22,031 nucleotides of DNA. Origin: Lingula anatina. Its lineage: Eukaryota; Brachiopoda; Lingulata; Lingulida; Lingulidae. The stretch lies in assembly GCF_001039355.2 (NCBI RefSeq), contig NW_019775415.1:385435-407465 (forward strand), read 5' to 3'. Numbering within the stretch: the stretch's first letter is position 1; each line of letters opens with the position of its first letter. Under the pieces are notes generated by a model. It was not told the DNA's origin and searched no databases. It saw only the letters and a program-made list of their open reading frames with translations. A program made the translations under genes and the position numbers. Positions 1-8,140 of the stretch are shown here, piece after piece.

Positions 1-553
1 ACCAATTCAAACATCAGAGGTGGAATTTGGATATACGGTTTGATTGTGCGTATGCCATGCACGGAATTTACAAACGAGCGACGGGATGATGTAGCCTGCA
101 GTATTAGCGGTAAGCGTGCCAAGTTTTAGGCCGCTCCGATGCCCGGCAGTATTTTATTTCGATTATTATGTTGGAACTGGATTTTTCTTGTTTCAGAAGC
201 TTCTTCTATTTTATTGTCTCTATGGAGGTATATGGGGACTTTACGACATTCGGTTTGAAGGCTTTAACCACTTGTTATAGTTTATTTTTGCGTTGTATTG
301 GATTAATGTGGCAGTCTAAGGTTGTCCTAGGTGGTTTTCAAGTTTATGCACCGGGTTTTAATATCATTTAGCGATTTTACGACAACCCTTTACTATCCAA
401 TCAAGGTGACAGCCGAGCGTGTTTCCCTTAAACACGGGATATAGAATTCTAGCCACTACACTGATTTCTTTCCATACTTTCCATTATATCCTGTTCCAGT
501 ACTGTTACTTGCCTATATCGTTACTCACAAGATCTCTTTCTCTTGTGTTCCAG
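1..553 (+). other. intron or upstream non-coding sequence of the armadillo-repeat gene
   Basis: No exon is recognised here. The stretch is AT-rich and its ORFs are short and low in complexity. It ends in a pyrimidine-rich tract followed by CAG at 551-553, a good splice acceptor for the exon starting at 554. I therefore read it as intron, with the earlier exons of the gene lying outside the window. Confidence 0.6.
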
Positions 554-860
554 GCAGCTTCATGGCCAGTTTTGCCCATACCCGCGCAGGGATCCCAGAC
601 GCCATGATCACCTCGGGAGCCATCAACCATCTCCTGGAGCACCTGTTCTCTGACAGCGAGGAGGTAAGATCAGCTGTTGCCTGCGCCCTGGGGTACCTCT
701 CCTTCAACAAGACCACAGCGAGGGCGCTACTTGTGGCCTGCAGGAACCGCCCCAAGTACTACGACCTGCTCATGGACAATATTGGGCTGAATCCGAAGAT
801 TAGCGCTGACTTTGTGGATGATTTTAAGCGGGCTAAGCTGGTTGGGCTGCCATCGCAAAG
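554..860 (+). CDS. ANKAR: armadillo-repeat protein exon, ANKAR-like (third exon from the end)
   Basis: This is an internal exon of an armadillo-repeat protein, entered in phase (two bases complete a codon) and leaving with AG before GTACTG at 861. It encodes about 101 residues. The first half reads as an ARM-type helical repeat (SGAINHLLEHLFSDSEEVRS then ACALGYLSFN), followed by a helix with ACRNRP and a segment ending in VGLPSQ. Base composition is clearly richer in G and C than the flanks, as expected for real coding DNA. The splice joins to the next exons keep the frame open to a shared stop. The tail resembles ankyrin and armadillo repeat-containing protein (ANKAR) as I remember the family; another ARM-repeat protein is the main alternative. 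ARM repeats make protein-binding superhelices; no enzyme activity is expected. The ATG at 562 is internal, not the gene's start. Confidence 0.7.
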
Positions 861-1046
861 GTACTGTAGGTTGTTTGGGAGATGTTTATGATAAATGATA
901 TTTTTACCTACTGCTACATACTTCTTAAAGTTGTTCTCATAATTTTGTTGAAAAATTGATATTCATAACGAAAGAGTCAGAAAATTAATGCATTTGACAT
1001 ATTGATTATAATTTTTTTTTCTCATTTTTGTATATTTTTTTTTCAG

Positions 1047-1099
1047 CCTGGAAATCAATGGAGGGCCTCCCATTATTCCTCACAACATTGTGAGAGATG
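1047..1099 (+). CDS. ANKAR: armadillo-repeat protein exon, ANKAR-like (penultimate, 53 bp)
   Basis: This small exon is preceded by a long T-rich tract ending in TTTCAG and followed by GGTGAGT, a strong donor. Joined to 554-860, the split codon becomes Ser and the frame reads SLEINGGPPIIPHNIVRD. The Gly-Gly-Pro-Pro stretch after a GLPS motif is what I associate with the C-terminus of ANKAR-type proteins. Both flanking introns (861-1046 and 1100-1424) are AT-rich with no coding signal. The exon is too short to be called by ORF length alone; frame agreement on both sides is the evidence. Confidence 0.65.
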
Positions 1100-1424
1100 G
1101 TGAGTAAAATTATTTTGTACAATTTTAAATGTATTAATTATGTAAGTTTTTTATAATAAACAGCTTGAACAAAATATTTGTAAGGTTTTGAGGTAGTTAA
1201 CATCCTTGCAAGTATTTGAACTCATATTTATTTCAGCTGTTGAAACAGTTATATGGATAATGTGAAAAAGAAAAACAGTTATTTTATATGAATGATGAGC
1301 AAGTTTTGACTTGAATTATCTCTGTGAAAAGTTTTATAGAAATGGGTTGAATCTTTTAAAATATATTTTCATCATCATATTTTAAATTATTTCACACTCA
1401 CTCTCTAAACTACCACATATACAG

Positions 1425-1561
1425 GATCTAAGCTAAAGAAACACTTTCGTCCCACTAACTTCTATCTGCCACCCAATAAAAAGGAGATAAAAGCTGAGCT
1501 TGGAACTTGCCGCAGCTTTCCTTTGCTGCATACTAACATGGCTACTGCTGATGCTGGGTAA
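1425..1561 (+). CDS. ANKAR: terminal exon of the ANKAR-like gene, with stop codon
   Basis: The exon starts after ATATACAG (acceptor at 1423-1424), completes a Gly codon from the previous exon, and stays open for 44 codons to TAA at 1559-1561. The encoded tail is basic at first (SKLKKHFRPTNFYLPPNKKE) and then ends in a Ser/Thr/Ala-rich stretch with no domain I recognise. A basic, unstructured C-terminus after the last ARM repeat is plausible for this family. The last 20 or so residues look weakly constrained, so a splice variant with a different end cannot be excluded. No AATAAA is seen in the next 900 bases; an ATTAAA at 2175-2180 is the best candidate poly(A) signal. Confidence 0.6.
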
Positions 1562-1657
1562 CATTGTTGATGTTGTCACCAACCATCGGCACTGTTACTG
1601 TTATTGCTACACCTCACGGAGTCACATCACCTTGTAGTGACATTCTGTTGTCTATAT

Positions 1658-1714
<57 letters not shown>

Positions 1715-2461
1715 AAAATGTCGAGTCACTTATTACCATATTACACTGTTAAAACCAAAGCACTTCTGACCTTTTATAAATACTTCATTATGATGCCAGA
1801 AAATCTGCCACTTTATAATTTGGACATTTTTCCAATGACATACTCTGTTCGAGCACAAGAGAATTACCAAAAGGCATTGTTTAATTTTACTCCAAAATGA
1901 TGTTTGAATGGATTTTGCTGCTAGCATTCTATGCTGTATGTCAATGGGGCAGAAAAGTAGGTCACGGAAGTAGGTTAAATTTACAACCAAAAATTTAAAG
2001 AAAGGAGCAATCTCAAGCTCTTTTATGGCTGATCGAGTGATCTATTCAGTTTGTCCCTTGACATGGTGAATTTATTTGAGTCGTATAAGAAACTAGTAGA
2101 ACTAGTTTACATGTGTTAATGGGAATCCACGCTCCACCGATGCTCGGTTCGTACAGTATGTACCTTTATACTACATTAAAGATATGTTGTCACCCTTCGC
2201 CCAAAAAAAAAACTCCTCATTTACTGCCTTACAGACATTCCTTTGGGTAAAAGATAGGTCGTCAGTGTTCAGTGACTCAATTAATTAACATTTAAACATA
2301 CATCATCTTACGGGTGACGTCATAATTGCGATTTTTGGGTAAAAACTGAAAAAAATCCCTCAAATTTTGCATTTACCTAAGCACCGACGATAACCGTTTC
2401 AACGCTGATTTAATGACACCAATTAGTACTCCAAAATCTTGCCAAGGGTTTGGGTGGTGGG
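1562..2461 (+). other. 3' untranslated and intergenic sequence
   Basis: No ORF here looks like protein. The stretch holds the T53 run (1660-1712), an ATTAAA at 2175-2180 that could serve as a poly(A) signal for the upstream gene, and an A-rich patch near 2202. Sequence after about 2200 is AT-rich and unrecognised. The left end of the large repeat block begins at 2462. Confidence 0.5.
1660..1712. repeat. T53 homopolymer run
   Basis: An uninterrupted run of 53 T residues begins about 100 bases after the stop codon of the ANKAR-like gene. It may be the reverse-strand tail of an old retroposed sequence or simple slippage. Its true length is uncertain because sequencing miscounts such runs. Confidence 0.95.
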
Positions 2462-2775
2462 AGGCGTTTTCGTACTTACCAACAAGGTTCTCTTTTACCT
2501 GTCGTCTTCGCTGGTCGTAGCTTCGACTGGACACTGATCAGTAGTCGGTTCATATGTTCACGTGGCCGTATCGCGAAAAATTAGTGGACCATAGATGACC
2601 CCTAGGGTCATATGGGCTCCGTTATTTAATTAGCTATCCCCGCAATTGTATAACATGCTCTACTAGCATTTGTGCGTACGTGATTAAGGTCTACTAGCAA
2701 CCGCGTATGCGCGGCCACCACGGATCCTCCTTTCCTCCCAATAAATTTATTATTTTTAAAATAATATAACTTTAT
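2462..2775 (+). repeat. 314-bp direct repeat, left copy
   Basis: This block matches 9838-10151 base for base in the same orientation, with four substitutions seen by eye and no indels. It begins AGGCGTTTTCG and ends ATAATATAACTTTAT. Inside are two inverted repeats: arms around GACCCCTAGGGTC extended by CCATA on one side and TATGG on the other, and CCGCG-TATG-CGCGG. The ten-base word TCTACTAGCA occurs twice. It has no ORF of note. The two copies lie either side of the Ngaro-type element, so they may be part of that element or two copies of a separate short repeat. No target-site duplication was found around either copy. Confidence 0.95.
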
Positions 2776-2901
2776 TGTCCGAAATAGCTCGGTTATGCCA
2801 ATTATCAGTTTATAGGATGTTTACGAATATCCTTTAAGTATTGGAGGATAGGAGTCGTGAGCCGGCCGCGCCAGAATTTTTAAATTGTTATCATACTATG
2901 C

Positions 2902-2903
<2 letters not shown>

Positions 2904-2955
<52 letters not shown>
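2904..2955. repeat. (AT)26 microsatellite
   Basis: A pure AT dinucleotide run of 52 bases. It is bounded by CCC on the left and CTGTGC on the right. Confidence 0.95.
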
Positions 2956-2957
<2 letters not shown>

Positions 2958-2998
2958 GTGCATTCCTTTACGGTAAACTGATAATAATAATGGCAAAA

Positions 2999-3047
2999 GG
3001 TGGGTTGTATGTGAAACGCCATAGAACAGGTTTCCTGTTCACCCACC
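2999..3047. repeat. nested inverted repeat near the 3' end of the recombinase element
   Basis: The inner arms GAACAGG and CCTGTTC (3024-3040) pair perfectly around a three-base loop. The outer arms GGTGGGT (2999-3005) and ACCCACC (3041-3047) also pair perfectly, with an 18-base bulge on one side only. Such a hairpin could form in RNA or single-stranded DNA. A role in the element's 3' end is inference. Confidence 0.7.
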
Positions 3048-3387
3048 CTATTTCGAAAATAAACCAGAGATTGGGAATGGAGAATTATCAGTGCGGTGGT
3101 TTATTAATGCATCTAGAAGTGTAATAGCATGGCAATAGCAAGTGTATAGCATGGCATAGCAGTATTTATTGCGCATAACAATGTTCTATATACAAATGTC
3201 CTTGCCACCTATGTATTAACCTATAACTTTAACTAGTCATGCCTTATCATAAGTTAGTTTTGGTGCGTTATGATAAGTACAGTGCTCGCTCTGTGTAATG
3301 CGTACTTGCATGCATATACAGTTGTACCCCTTTACAGCTCATTTACTAAAAGTGCGTCGATCATAGCCACAGACATGCTATTTTGCC

Positions 3388-4260
3388 TCAGTATCTGATA
3401 TACTTCATGAAGGCATTAGATTTCCAACGGCCTAGCTGTCTTATAAGGTCACTGGGCAGACCAAGTGATGCCGCCAATGTGGCACCCCCAATGCGGAAGG
3501 AGTGACTTTTGTAACGCGTGTCATTTAATTGTATTGCTGTAAACAATTGCCTGAGGGCACAAGTAAACTGATGTCTCGTGACAGGAAAACCACGTGCAGT
3601 CACAAATAGCTGGCCTGTACTGAGTTGAGGCCTCTTTAGAAGATATAGTTCCAATTGTCGAACCGGGCAGAGTAGGTACTGTTGTCTCCATAGTGTGATC
3701 TTTGCCTCCACATGTGGCTTACTGTGTTTGTATGAGCGTAGGGTTAAAGTTGCTCTGTCTGAATACAGCATGACATCAAAAATTTGTAAGGCATGTTTGG
3801 CGGGTGTTAGCACTAGTTCGCTGATGCGCATCAGCCCATAAAAGGCGACCAGCATGATTGTCTGATAAAGGCAGGCATCGTATGGATGGCAAAAAACTTG
3901 AGCAGACATGTGATAAAGCTGACTAAGAAGGTTGAGTGTGATGGGAAGTCTTGTGTCTTCCGTACCATTGCGTCTGTGGTGACCTCGTAGCGTTTCTAAG
4001 ACCAGAAAATGTTTCGTCGGGTCAAGCCAGTTGGTAAACTGGTACTTGTATGCTAATGCTGAGAGCATTGTGCGTATTGTGCTAGGTGCTAGAAATTCTG
4101 CTAAATAAGTCACAAAGAGTGAGGTAACAATGGCATCACTTGGGAAAACTGATAGCCCAGATCTTTTTTCAAATGCCTGTATATGTTGATTTACCTGTGC
4201 ATACGTAGCCAAAGTACTGGGAGCTTTTGCTTGTTTTAAAAGCGTTTCACGTCTGTTAGA
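3388..4260 (-). CDS. tyrosine recombinase (integrase) of a Ngaro-type retrotransposon
   Basis: This is the integration enzyme of the element, a DNA strand-exchange recombinase using a tyrosine nucleophile. Counting from the TTG at 4212 as residue 1, the catalytic set is visible: Arg129 in GLMRISELV, Lys162/165 in KHSK, His237-x-x-Arg240 in SHSFRIGGAT, Trp263 in LGRWKS, and Tyr271 in KYIRY near the end. The SHSFRIG and LGRWKS words are typical of Ngaro and Crypton recombinases. The N-terminal core-binding part (APSTLATYAQVNQHIQAF) continues upstream of 4212 without any ATG and overlaps the end of the RT ORF (4236-6287) in another frame. Expression by frameshifting from the RT frame, or splicing, is therefore likely. 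About 290 residues is close to complete for the family. No stop or frameshift is seen in the catalytic part. The exact start is not determined. Confidence 0.9.
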   Translation of the reverse strand, partial: SNRRETLLKQAKAPSTLATYAQVNQHIQAFEKRSGLSVFPSDAIVTSLFVTYLAEFLAPSTIRTMLSALAYKYQFTNWLDPTKHFLVLETLRGHHRRNGTEDTRLPITLNLLSQLYHMSAQVFCHPYDACLYQTIMLVAFYGLMRISELVLTPAKHALQIFDVMLYSDRATLTLRSYKHSKPHVEAKITLWRQQYLLCPVRQLELYLLKRPQLSTGQLFVTARGFPVTRHQFTCALRQLFTAIQLNDTRYKSHSFRIGGATLAASLGLPSDLIRQLGRWKSNAFMKYIRY

Positions 4261-6287
4261 AAGCTGTTCAATGAAATGGTGGTGGGCAGCGGGTCCATTT
4301 GTTTCCTGGCTAGTGGATGTAGCTGAAAAAAATTTTGCATATTATTACGTGAGATGGCATCAGCGCCTGTATTAGCAATACCTGCAATGTGTTCCGCTTT
4401 TAGGAGAATATTGTTTGACATGATGAGAATTACTAGGGGTCTTACGATTTTCATTAAATCACTATCTTTGGAAGAGCAGTTGTTTATGATTGCCACCGAT
4501 GCTGCGTTATCGGTGTGCACCATGACATTTTTGTCTCTGAAGTGGCCTGCCCAGGTTTGCAAGGCTGCGAATATGGCATACATTTCCAAAATCGAAATAT
4601 TAATATGTCCCTGCGTATCTATCCATTGGCCTTGTAACCAGCGATCTCCGAATATTGCTCCAAAACCAAAATGTTTTGCTGCATCCGTAGAGATATGGAG
4701 AGTATTTACATTCCAGTCGTCATCATGCATGAAAGCCTGACCATTAAACTGAGCTAAAAATGTTATCCACGTTCCTATGTCTTGTCGAATTTCCTTATTT
4801 AGTCTTATTTTGTGCCACTTTTTGTGTGCTTGGGATGTAAGGTTGTACATTCGACGAGAAAAAGCTTTCCCCCCTGGTATAACTGTGCAACAAAATGCTA
4901 ACGCCCCTGTCATTTTTTGGAGGGTCTTCAGGGTGATTTTTTGTTTTTTAGAATTTTCTCGCAATATGGATATATACTTGTCAATTTTTTCTTGGGGGAG
5001 TCTAATCTGTCGCTTTATGGCATCAAGTTCTAGTCCTAAAAAGGTCATAACCGGGTTTGGTCCAAAAGTTTTATCCGGCGCTAAGGGCACTCCAATAACT
5101 TTACATAAGGCACAAAAGGAATTCAGTTGTCGCTGACAATGTTCTTTTGAGTCGGCCAAAATCGGGAAATCATCGAGCATATTTACAATGTCTGTAACAA
5201 GGTATTTGTTCTTAGCAGCCCATGCTATCGCATTACTAAATAATTGGAAAAGTTGACAGGCGTTGGAAATTCCCATTGGGAGGGTTGTGTCATGGTAGAA
5301 GAGACCTTCAATTGTGAAACCGAGGAGGAAATAGAAGTCGGGGTGTACGGGTACGTTTCGATATGCGTTTTCTATGTCGATTTTTGCCATGTGAGTGTCA
5401 GGACCTAGTTTGAGAATGCATTTAATTGCGTCTTGTACAGTTTGGTATTGTACAGTGGAATAGGTTGGAGGGATGCCATCGTTAACAGAATGACCTTCTG
5501 GGTGGGACAAGTGGTGAATACGTCTGAATTTTCCTGCTACTTTTTTGGGGACTACTCCCGTCGGTGAGGTTACAAAATAATGCCTCATGGTTTTTTTCGT
5601 AAATGGCCCTGCTATTTTCCCTTCCTTAATTTCTGCATTAACTTTCTGTAAGAGGATGCCCGTATTTTCTATTGTTGATTTTAGATTGTTTTTTGAGGAT
5701 TGCGGTAAAGGGCCAAAATACGGAATTTTAAAGCCTGATCGAAATCCAGTAACCAAGTAGTGTCTTTTTTCCTCGTCATAGCCCTGTAATATATGATTAA
5801 GTTCATTGGATAACACAGGTGTTGGGATTTGTGACGGCCATTGGAACGTTCCACGGTTTTCTATGATGAACGGGACGATGGCGTTTGTTGGGTCTGACAT
5901 GGGGTCCGGCGGGATAGCTGTTGAGAGAGAGGTAGGGGCTTCTGAATGTTTGTCTGGACTGCTCCAGCATGAAGGCTCTGTAGCCTCGTGTGCGTTTGTG
6001 GCCTGTGGTTTGTTAATAGGGTCGAGTATTAGACCTACCGAAGAGTGCACCCCTACCCCTGTTGCCACGTCCACCTCTGTTGTTGTACTTGAGGATGTTG
6101 CAGTTGATTCCGCGATGGCTCGACGAGACACATATATTGCAGATGTGTTGGTACCTGCACTGCAATTTGTCACAGTAGTCCCCCCTGTTCCAGCGGCGGC
6201 AGATGGGTGCCGTGATTGTGCGTTGTGACTGTGCGGGAAGGGAGCGAAAATTCCGAAAGGACTGCCTCTTAGCCGATTGGTTTCCAA
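4236..6287 (-). CDS. reverse transcriptase-RNase H (Pol) of a Ngaro-type retrotransposon
   Basis: The 683-residue frame copies element RNA into DNA and removes the RNA. Motif A is AKIDIENAYR with Asp304; motif B is LPMGISNACQLF at 336-347; motif C is NMLDDF with Asp372-Asp373. A thumb-like region follows. RNase H shows Asp535 (HISTDAA), Glu568 (ILEMYAI), Asp593 (VHTDNAA) and Asp643 (NTGADAISR), so all four metal ligands are present. The RNase H form, with SSK and HIAGIANTGAD, is of Ngaro/DIRS type. No Dam-like methylase domain follows, which argues against the DIRS1 group. The first 90 or so residues overlap Gag in another frame and look like a shadow of it, so the functional start is probably after 6013, reached by frameshifting. 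The frame is intact, which suggests a fairly young copy. The recombinase frame overlaps its 3' end. Confidence 0.93.
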   Translation of the reverse strand: METNRLRGSPFGIFAPFPHSHNAQSRHPSAAAGTGGTTVTNCSAGTNTSAIYVSRRAIAESTATSSSTTTEVDVATGVGVHSSVGLILDPINKPQATNAHEATEPSCWSSPDKHSEAPTSLSTAIPPDPMSDPTNAIVPFIIENRGTFQWPSQIPTPVLSNELNHILQGYDEEKRHYLVTGFRSGFKIPYFGPLPQSSKNNLKSTIENTGILLQKVNAEIKEGKIAGPFTKKTMRHYFVTSPTGVVPKKVAGKFRRIHHLSHPEGHSVNDGIPPTYSTVQYQTVQDAIKCILKLGPDTHMAKIDIENAYRNVPVHPDFYFLLGFTIEGLFYHDTTLPMGISNACQLFQLFSNAIAWAAKNKYLVTDIVNMLDDFPILADSKEHCQRQLNSFCALCKVIGVPLAPDKTFGPNPVMTFLGLELDAIKRQIRLPQEKIDKYISILRENSKKQKITLKTLQKMTGALAFCCTVIPGGKAFSRRMYNLTSQAHKKWHKIRLNKEIRQDIGTWITFLAQFNGQAFMHDDDWNVNTLHISTDAAKHFGFGAIFGDRWLQGQWIDTQGHINISILEMYAIFAALQTWAGHFRDKNVMVHTDNAASVAIINNCSSKDSDLMKIVRPLVILIMSNNILLKAEHIAGIANTGADAISRNNMQNFFQLHPLARKQMDPLPTTISLNSFLTDVKRF

Positions 6288-7309
6288 AAGATGAGAGGGG
6301 AGGGGTCTGCGTCTGAGGTTGGTATGAACAACGTAACATCAGCTCTTGATTAATAACTTCCCACTGAAGACCGAATAATTTGTTCTGTCTGAATTCTTTA
6401 TCATAACGTTGCCAGTCAATTCCTGGCGTTTTGCTGAGCTGTAGGATGTGGTCCCCATATTTCAATAAATTTAGTGCCTGGAGGGGTTGGGTTCGAAGAT
6501 AGATCGTTTGGAAGATGTAAAAGGCTGACTGCCAATCTTGGAAAGATAGAGGTGAATTAGACGTGGTGGGAGTAAGAATTATTTTCATCATTCCATTGTC
6601 ATCGAGTTCCCCACTATACGTGAACTGTTGTTTCTGTTCTTTTTTAATAAGTAAATGAAAATCTACATACTCATCGCGAGTAATTTTATCTCTAATGGTC
6701 TGCGATATATGGCCGTCAAGGGGGGTGGAAAGAAAGGTAAGAGAATTACCTGTGATGGCGCCTGCTAGTCCTGGACTGCTGTTCTGGTGTAATGTTGGCT
6801 GGCTGGAAGCCTGAATTGGGAACAGCTGGTTTCCATATGTTCTTAATGGATCCTGGCCTACACCAGGATGAGGAGGCTGGCCCCCTACCATACCCAATCC
6901 TATGGGCACCATCTGTGCGGGGGCCCCTAAGTGAGACGGCTGTCCCCACCCCATAACTGGCATTGCTGTGGGTTGCTGGGCCATCCCGGCGAACTGAGGT
7001 TGACCCCCTGTTGTTCCTGTATTCGACATGGGAGGATACTGGGCTATCCCAATGAAAGGAGGCTGCCCCCCTGTTACTCCCATATCTGTTGTGTGTGGTT
7101 GCTGGACTTGTCCAGTTCGAGAGGGCTGCCCCCCTGTACCACCCCGAATCGCGAGGCCTGGTGTCCCCGAATAGCTGTCTGCGGCTTGTCTGGGCGGCCT
7201 GTGTCATCTGGCCCCCTATTTGGTTTTGGCAGGGCCCCACTTGATCTGTCAGTAACCTCATGTAGGGACCCATTTGAGGTCCCACTGATGGTAATCCCGG
7301 AGGATTCAT
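6013..7309 (-). CDS. Gag-like protein with two zinc motifs (one frameshift)
   Basis: This is the structural, RNA-binding protein of the element. It reads from ATG at 7309 (MNPPGLPSVG) and must change frame between about 7203 and 7140 to continue in the frame that stops at 6013. Numbering from Met at 7083 as residue 1: five copies of a 21-residue Gly-Gly-Gln-Pro repeat lie around residues -17 to 87. The core has the DWQSAFYIFQTIYLRTQP and WQRYDKEFRQ signatures of DIRS/Ngaro Gag. The C-terminus carries C295-x8-C304-x4-C309-x3-H313 and then C315-x2-C318-x4-H323-x4-C328, a classic zinc knuckle, followed by an Arg/Gly-rich tail. The last 275 bp overlap the start of the RT frame. The other long frame over 7140-6746 is an out-of-frame reading of the repeats. 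The frame change may be a mutation, a sequencing error in the G-rich stretch, or a real shift. Confidence 0.82.
6874..7134 (-). repeat. 63-bp coding minisatellite in gag (21-residue repeat)
   Basis: The motif (G/W)GQP recurs at 21-, 21-, 20- and 21-residue spacing, five times, each followed by about 12 residues rich in Gly, Ala, Gln and Pro. On the DNA this is an imperfect 63-bp tandem repeat. It gives the Gag N-terminus a low-complexity, probably unstructured character and would be prone to length change. Confidence 0.85.
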
Positions 7310-7519
7310 CTTGTGTTTTGATTCCTAAAGAAAGGGAGAGAATGTTTGTAAGTAACGACTCCTAACTGGCAGGTTTAGTCTTTCGACAGTGGCCCCGCCC
7401 ACCACAGTATTACTGAATGGACTGGAAGAAAAAGGAAGAAACATGCTTTAAGTAACCAACTTAAACATGAAAAAGAAAAATTTTTAATAGGCACAATTAA
7501 CATGCTGTTAGAATATTAA

Positions 7520-8140
7520 TCAATTTAACCCACTATTTGCCATTGTGCTGGCTGCTGATTTTAGATTCTTCCAGAATCTTTTATGTCCATAACTGTTGAC
7601 ATGAGTGCCATTATCGCACAACATGGCAGACGCAGCCTCATATGCACCCTTCATCTTCCAAAAGTGGATATTTTCCTCCTGATGGAGTAATCGTTGAAGG
7701 AGGTGGTTGGCCGTTTTTACGTGCTGTCTGTATTGCACCTCGTGGGTTGGAGTTCTTATCCTGCTGGTGGGCATTGAAGAATGGCGCCGAGGTATCAGTT
7801 GGCCCACGAATACTACCTTGACTTGCAGGGCCCACTGCCTGAGAATTGCAACGTAGTCTACCACAAGTTGTCTCACTCTTGCTGTTGAAGCGTCGCAGGT
7901 GATGTCGTTACCTAGCAGTTGGCAAAATAGACCGTCATACTCATTCAGGCGAGCTAAGGCAGGCAACTCTGTTATGCTTTGGAGAGTACCCCCGCTTAGA
8001 CCCATTAGGGTTATCCTGCATTTGTCTTTTAACTCCAGGTCAGGTGGGCAGCTGGCAACTGTAGCTTTGTTAATGCCTTTGGGTGTTTTAACCCGTGCGA
8101 TAAGACTGTTGCCGAGCAGCAGTAGGCGAGGGCGTGACAT
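7520..8140 (-). CDS. SGNH/GDSL-hydrolase-like protein, leading ORF of the Ngaro-type element
   Basis: The 206-residue protein starts at ATG 8140 and ends 210 bp before the Gag ATG, on the same strand. It shows the SGNH blocks in order: LLLLGNSLIAR with Ser12 as the nucleophile (GDS replaced by GNS), Gly50-Gly51 in GLSGGTL for block II, GND at 77-79 with Asn78 for block III, and NGTHVNSYGHKRF with His180 for block V. The usual block V is Asp-x-x-His; here the residue three before His is Asn177 and an Asp sits at 176, so the triad acid is uncertain. Such enzymes hydrolyse esters of lipids or carbohydrates. Hydrolase ORFs of this type have been described in some Ngaro and LINE elements, to my recollection, with no settled role. 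No signal peptide or membrane segment is obvious. The frame is intact, implying past selection. Confidence 0.8.
   Translation of the reverse strand: MSRPRLLLLGNSLIARVKTPKGINKATVASCPPDLELKDKCRITLMGLSGGTLQSITELPALARLNEYDGLFCQLLGNDITCDASTARVRQLVVDYVAILRQWALQVKVVFVGQLIPRRHSSMPTSRIRTPTHEVQYRQHVKTANHLLQRLLHQEENIHFWKMKGAYEAASAMLCDNGTHVNSYGHKRFWKNLKSAASTMANSGLN

Larger units (their letters stand above)
2776..3387 (-). other. 3' non-coding region of the tyrosine-recombinase element
   Basis: The region lies just downstream (in the element's direction) of the recombinase stop codon and before the left 314-bp repeat. It contains an AT microsatellite (2904-2955), a nested inverted repeat (2999-3047), and a short repeated word, ATAGCATGGCA, near 3125-3160. 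I looked for a segment matching the sequence left of 2462, as a Ngaro split direct repeat would require, and saw none. No gene is supported. Confidence 0.5.
3388..8140 (-). mobile_element. Ngaro-type tyrosine-recombinase retrotransposon (coding core)
   Basis: Four overlapping or closely spaced minus-strand ORFs form one unit in the order SGNH-hydrolase, Gag, RT-RNase H and tyrosine recombinase. The recombinase in place of a DDE integrase, the RT-RNase H form, the Gag signature, and the lack of a methylase domain place it nearer to Ngaro than to DIRS1 or LTR elements. The true ends are not settled. The 314-bp repeats at 2462-2775 and 9838-10151 may be terminal repeats, giving a 7.7-kb element, but the B1-A2-B2 arrangement expected of Ngaro was not found. 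Apart from the Gag frame change the coding regions are open, so the copy is young or was recently active. Confidence 0.85.

Noticed and set aside
2885-3124. Frame with repeated Ile-Tyr
   Set aside because: Translation of the AT microsatellite and its flank.
2300-3387. Ngaro split direct repeats B1/B2 around the left 314-bp repeat
   Set aside because: The sequence left of 2462 was compared by eye with 2776-3387 and no shared segment was found.
4354-6228. Plus-strand open frames opposite the RT gene (4354-4740, 4777-5136, 5806-6228)
   Set aside because: They lie antisense to well recognised RT-RNase H and Gag domains and have no domain pattern of their own.
6746-7309. Whole 187-residue frame as an independent Gly/Ser/Arg-rich protein
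   Set aside because: Only its first part (from 7309 to about 7200) is likely real. The rest is an out-of-frame reading of the 63-bp gag repeats, whose true frame gives the GGQP repeat and leads into the Gag core.
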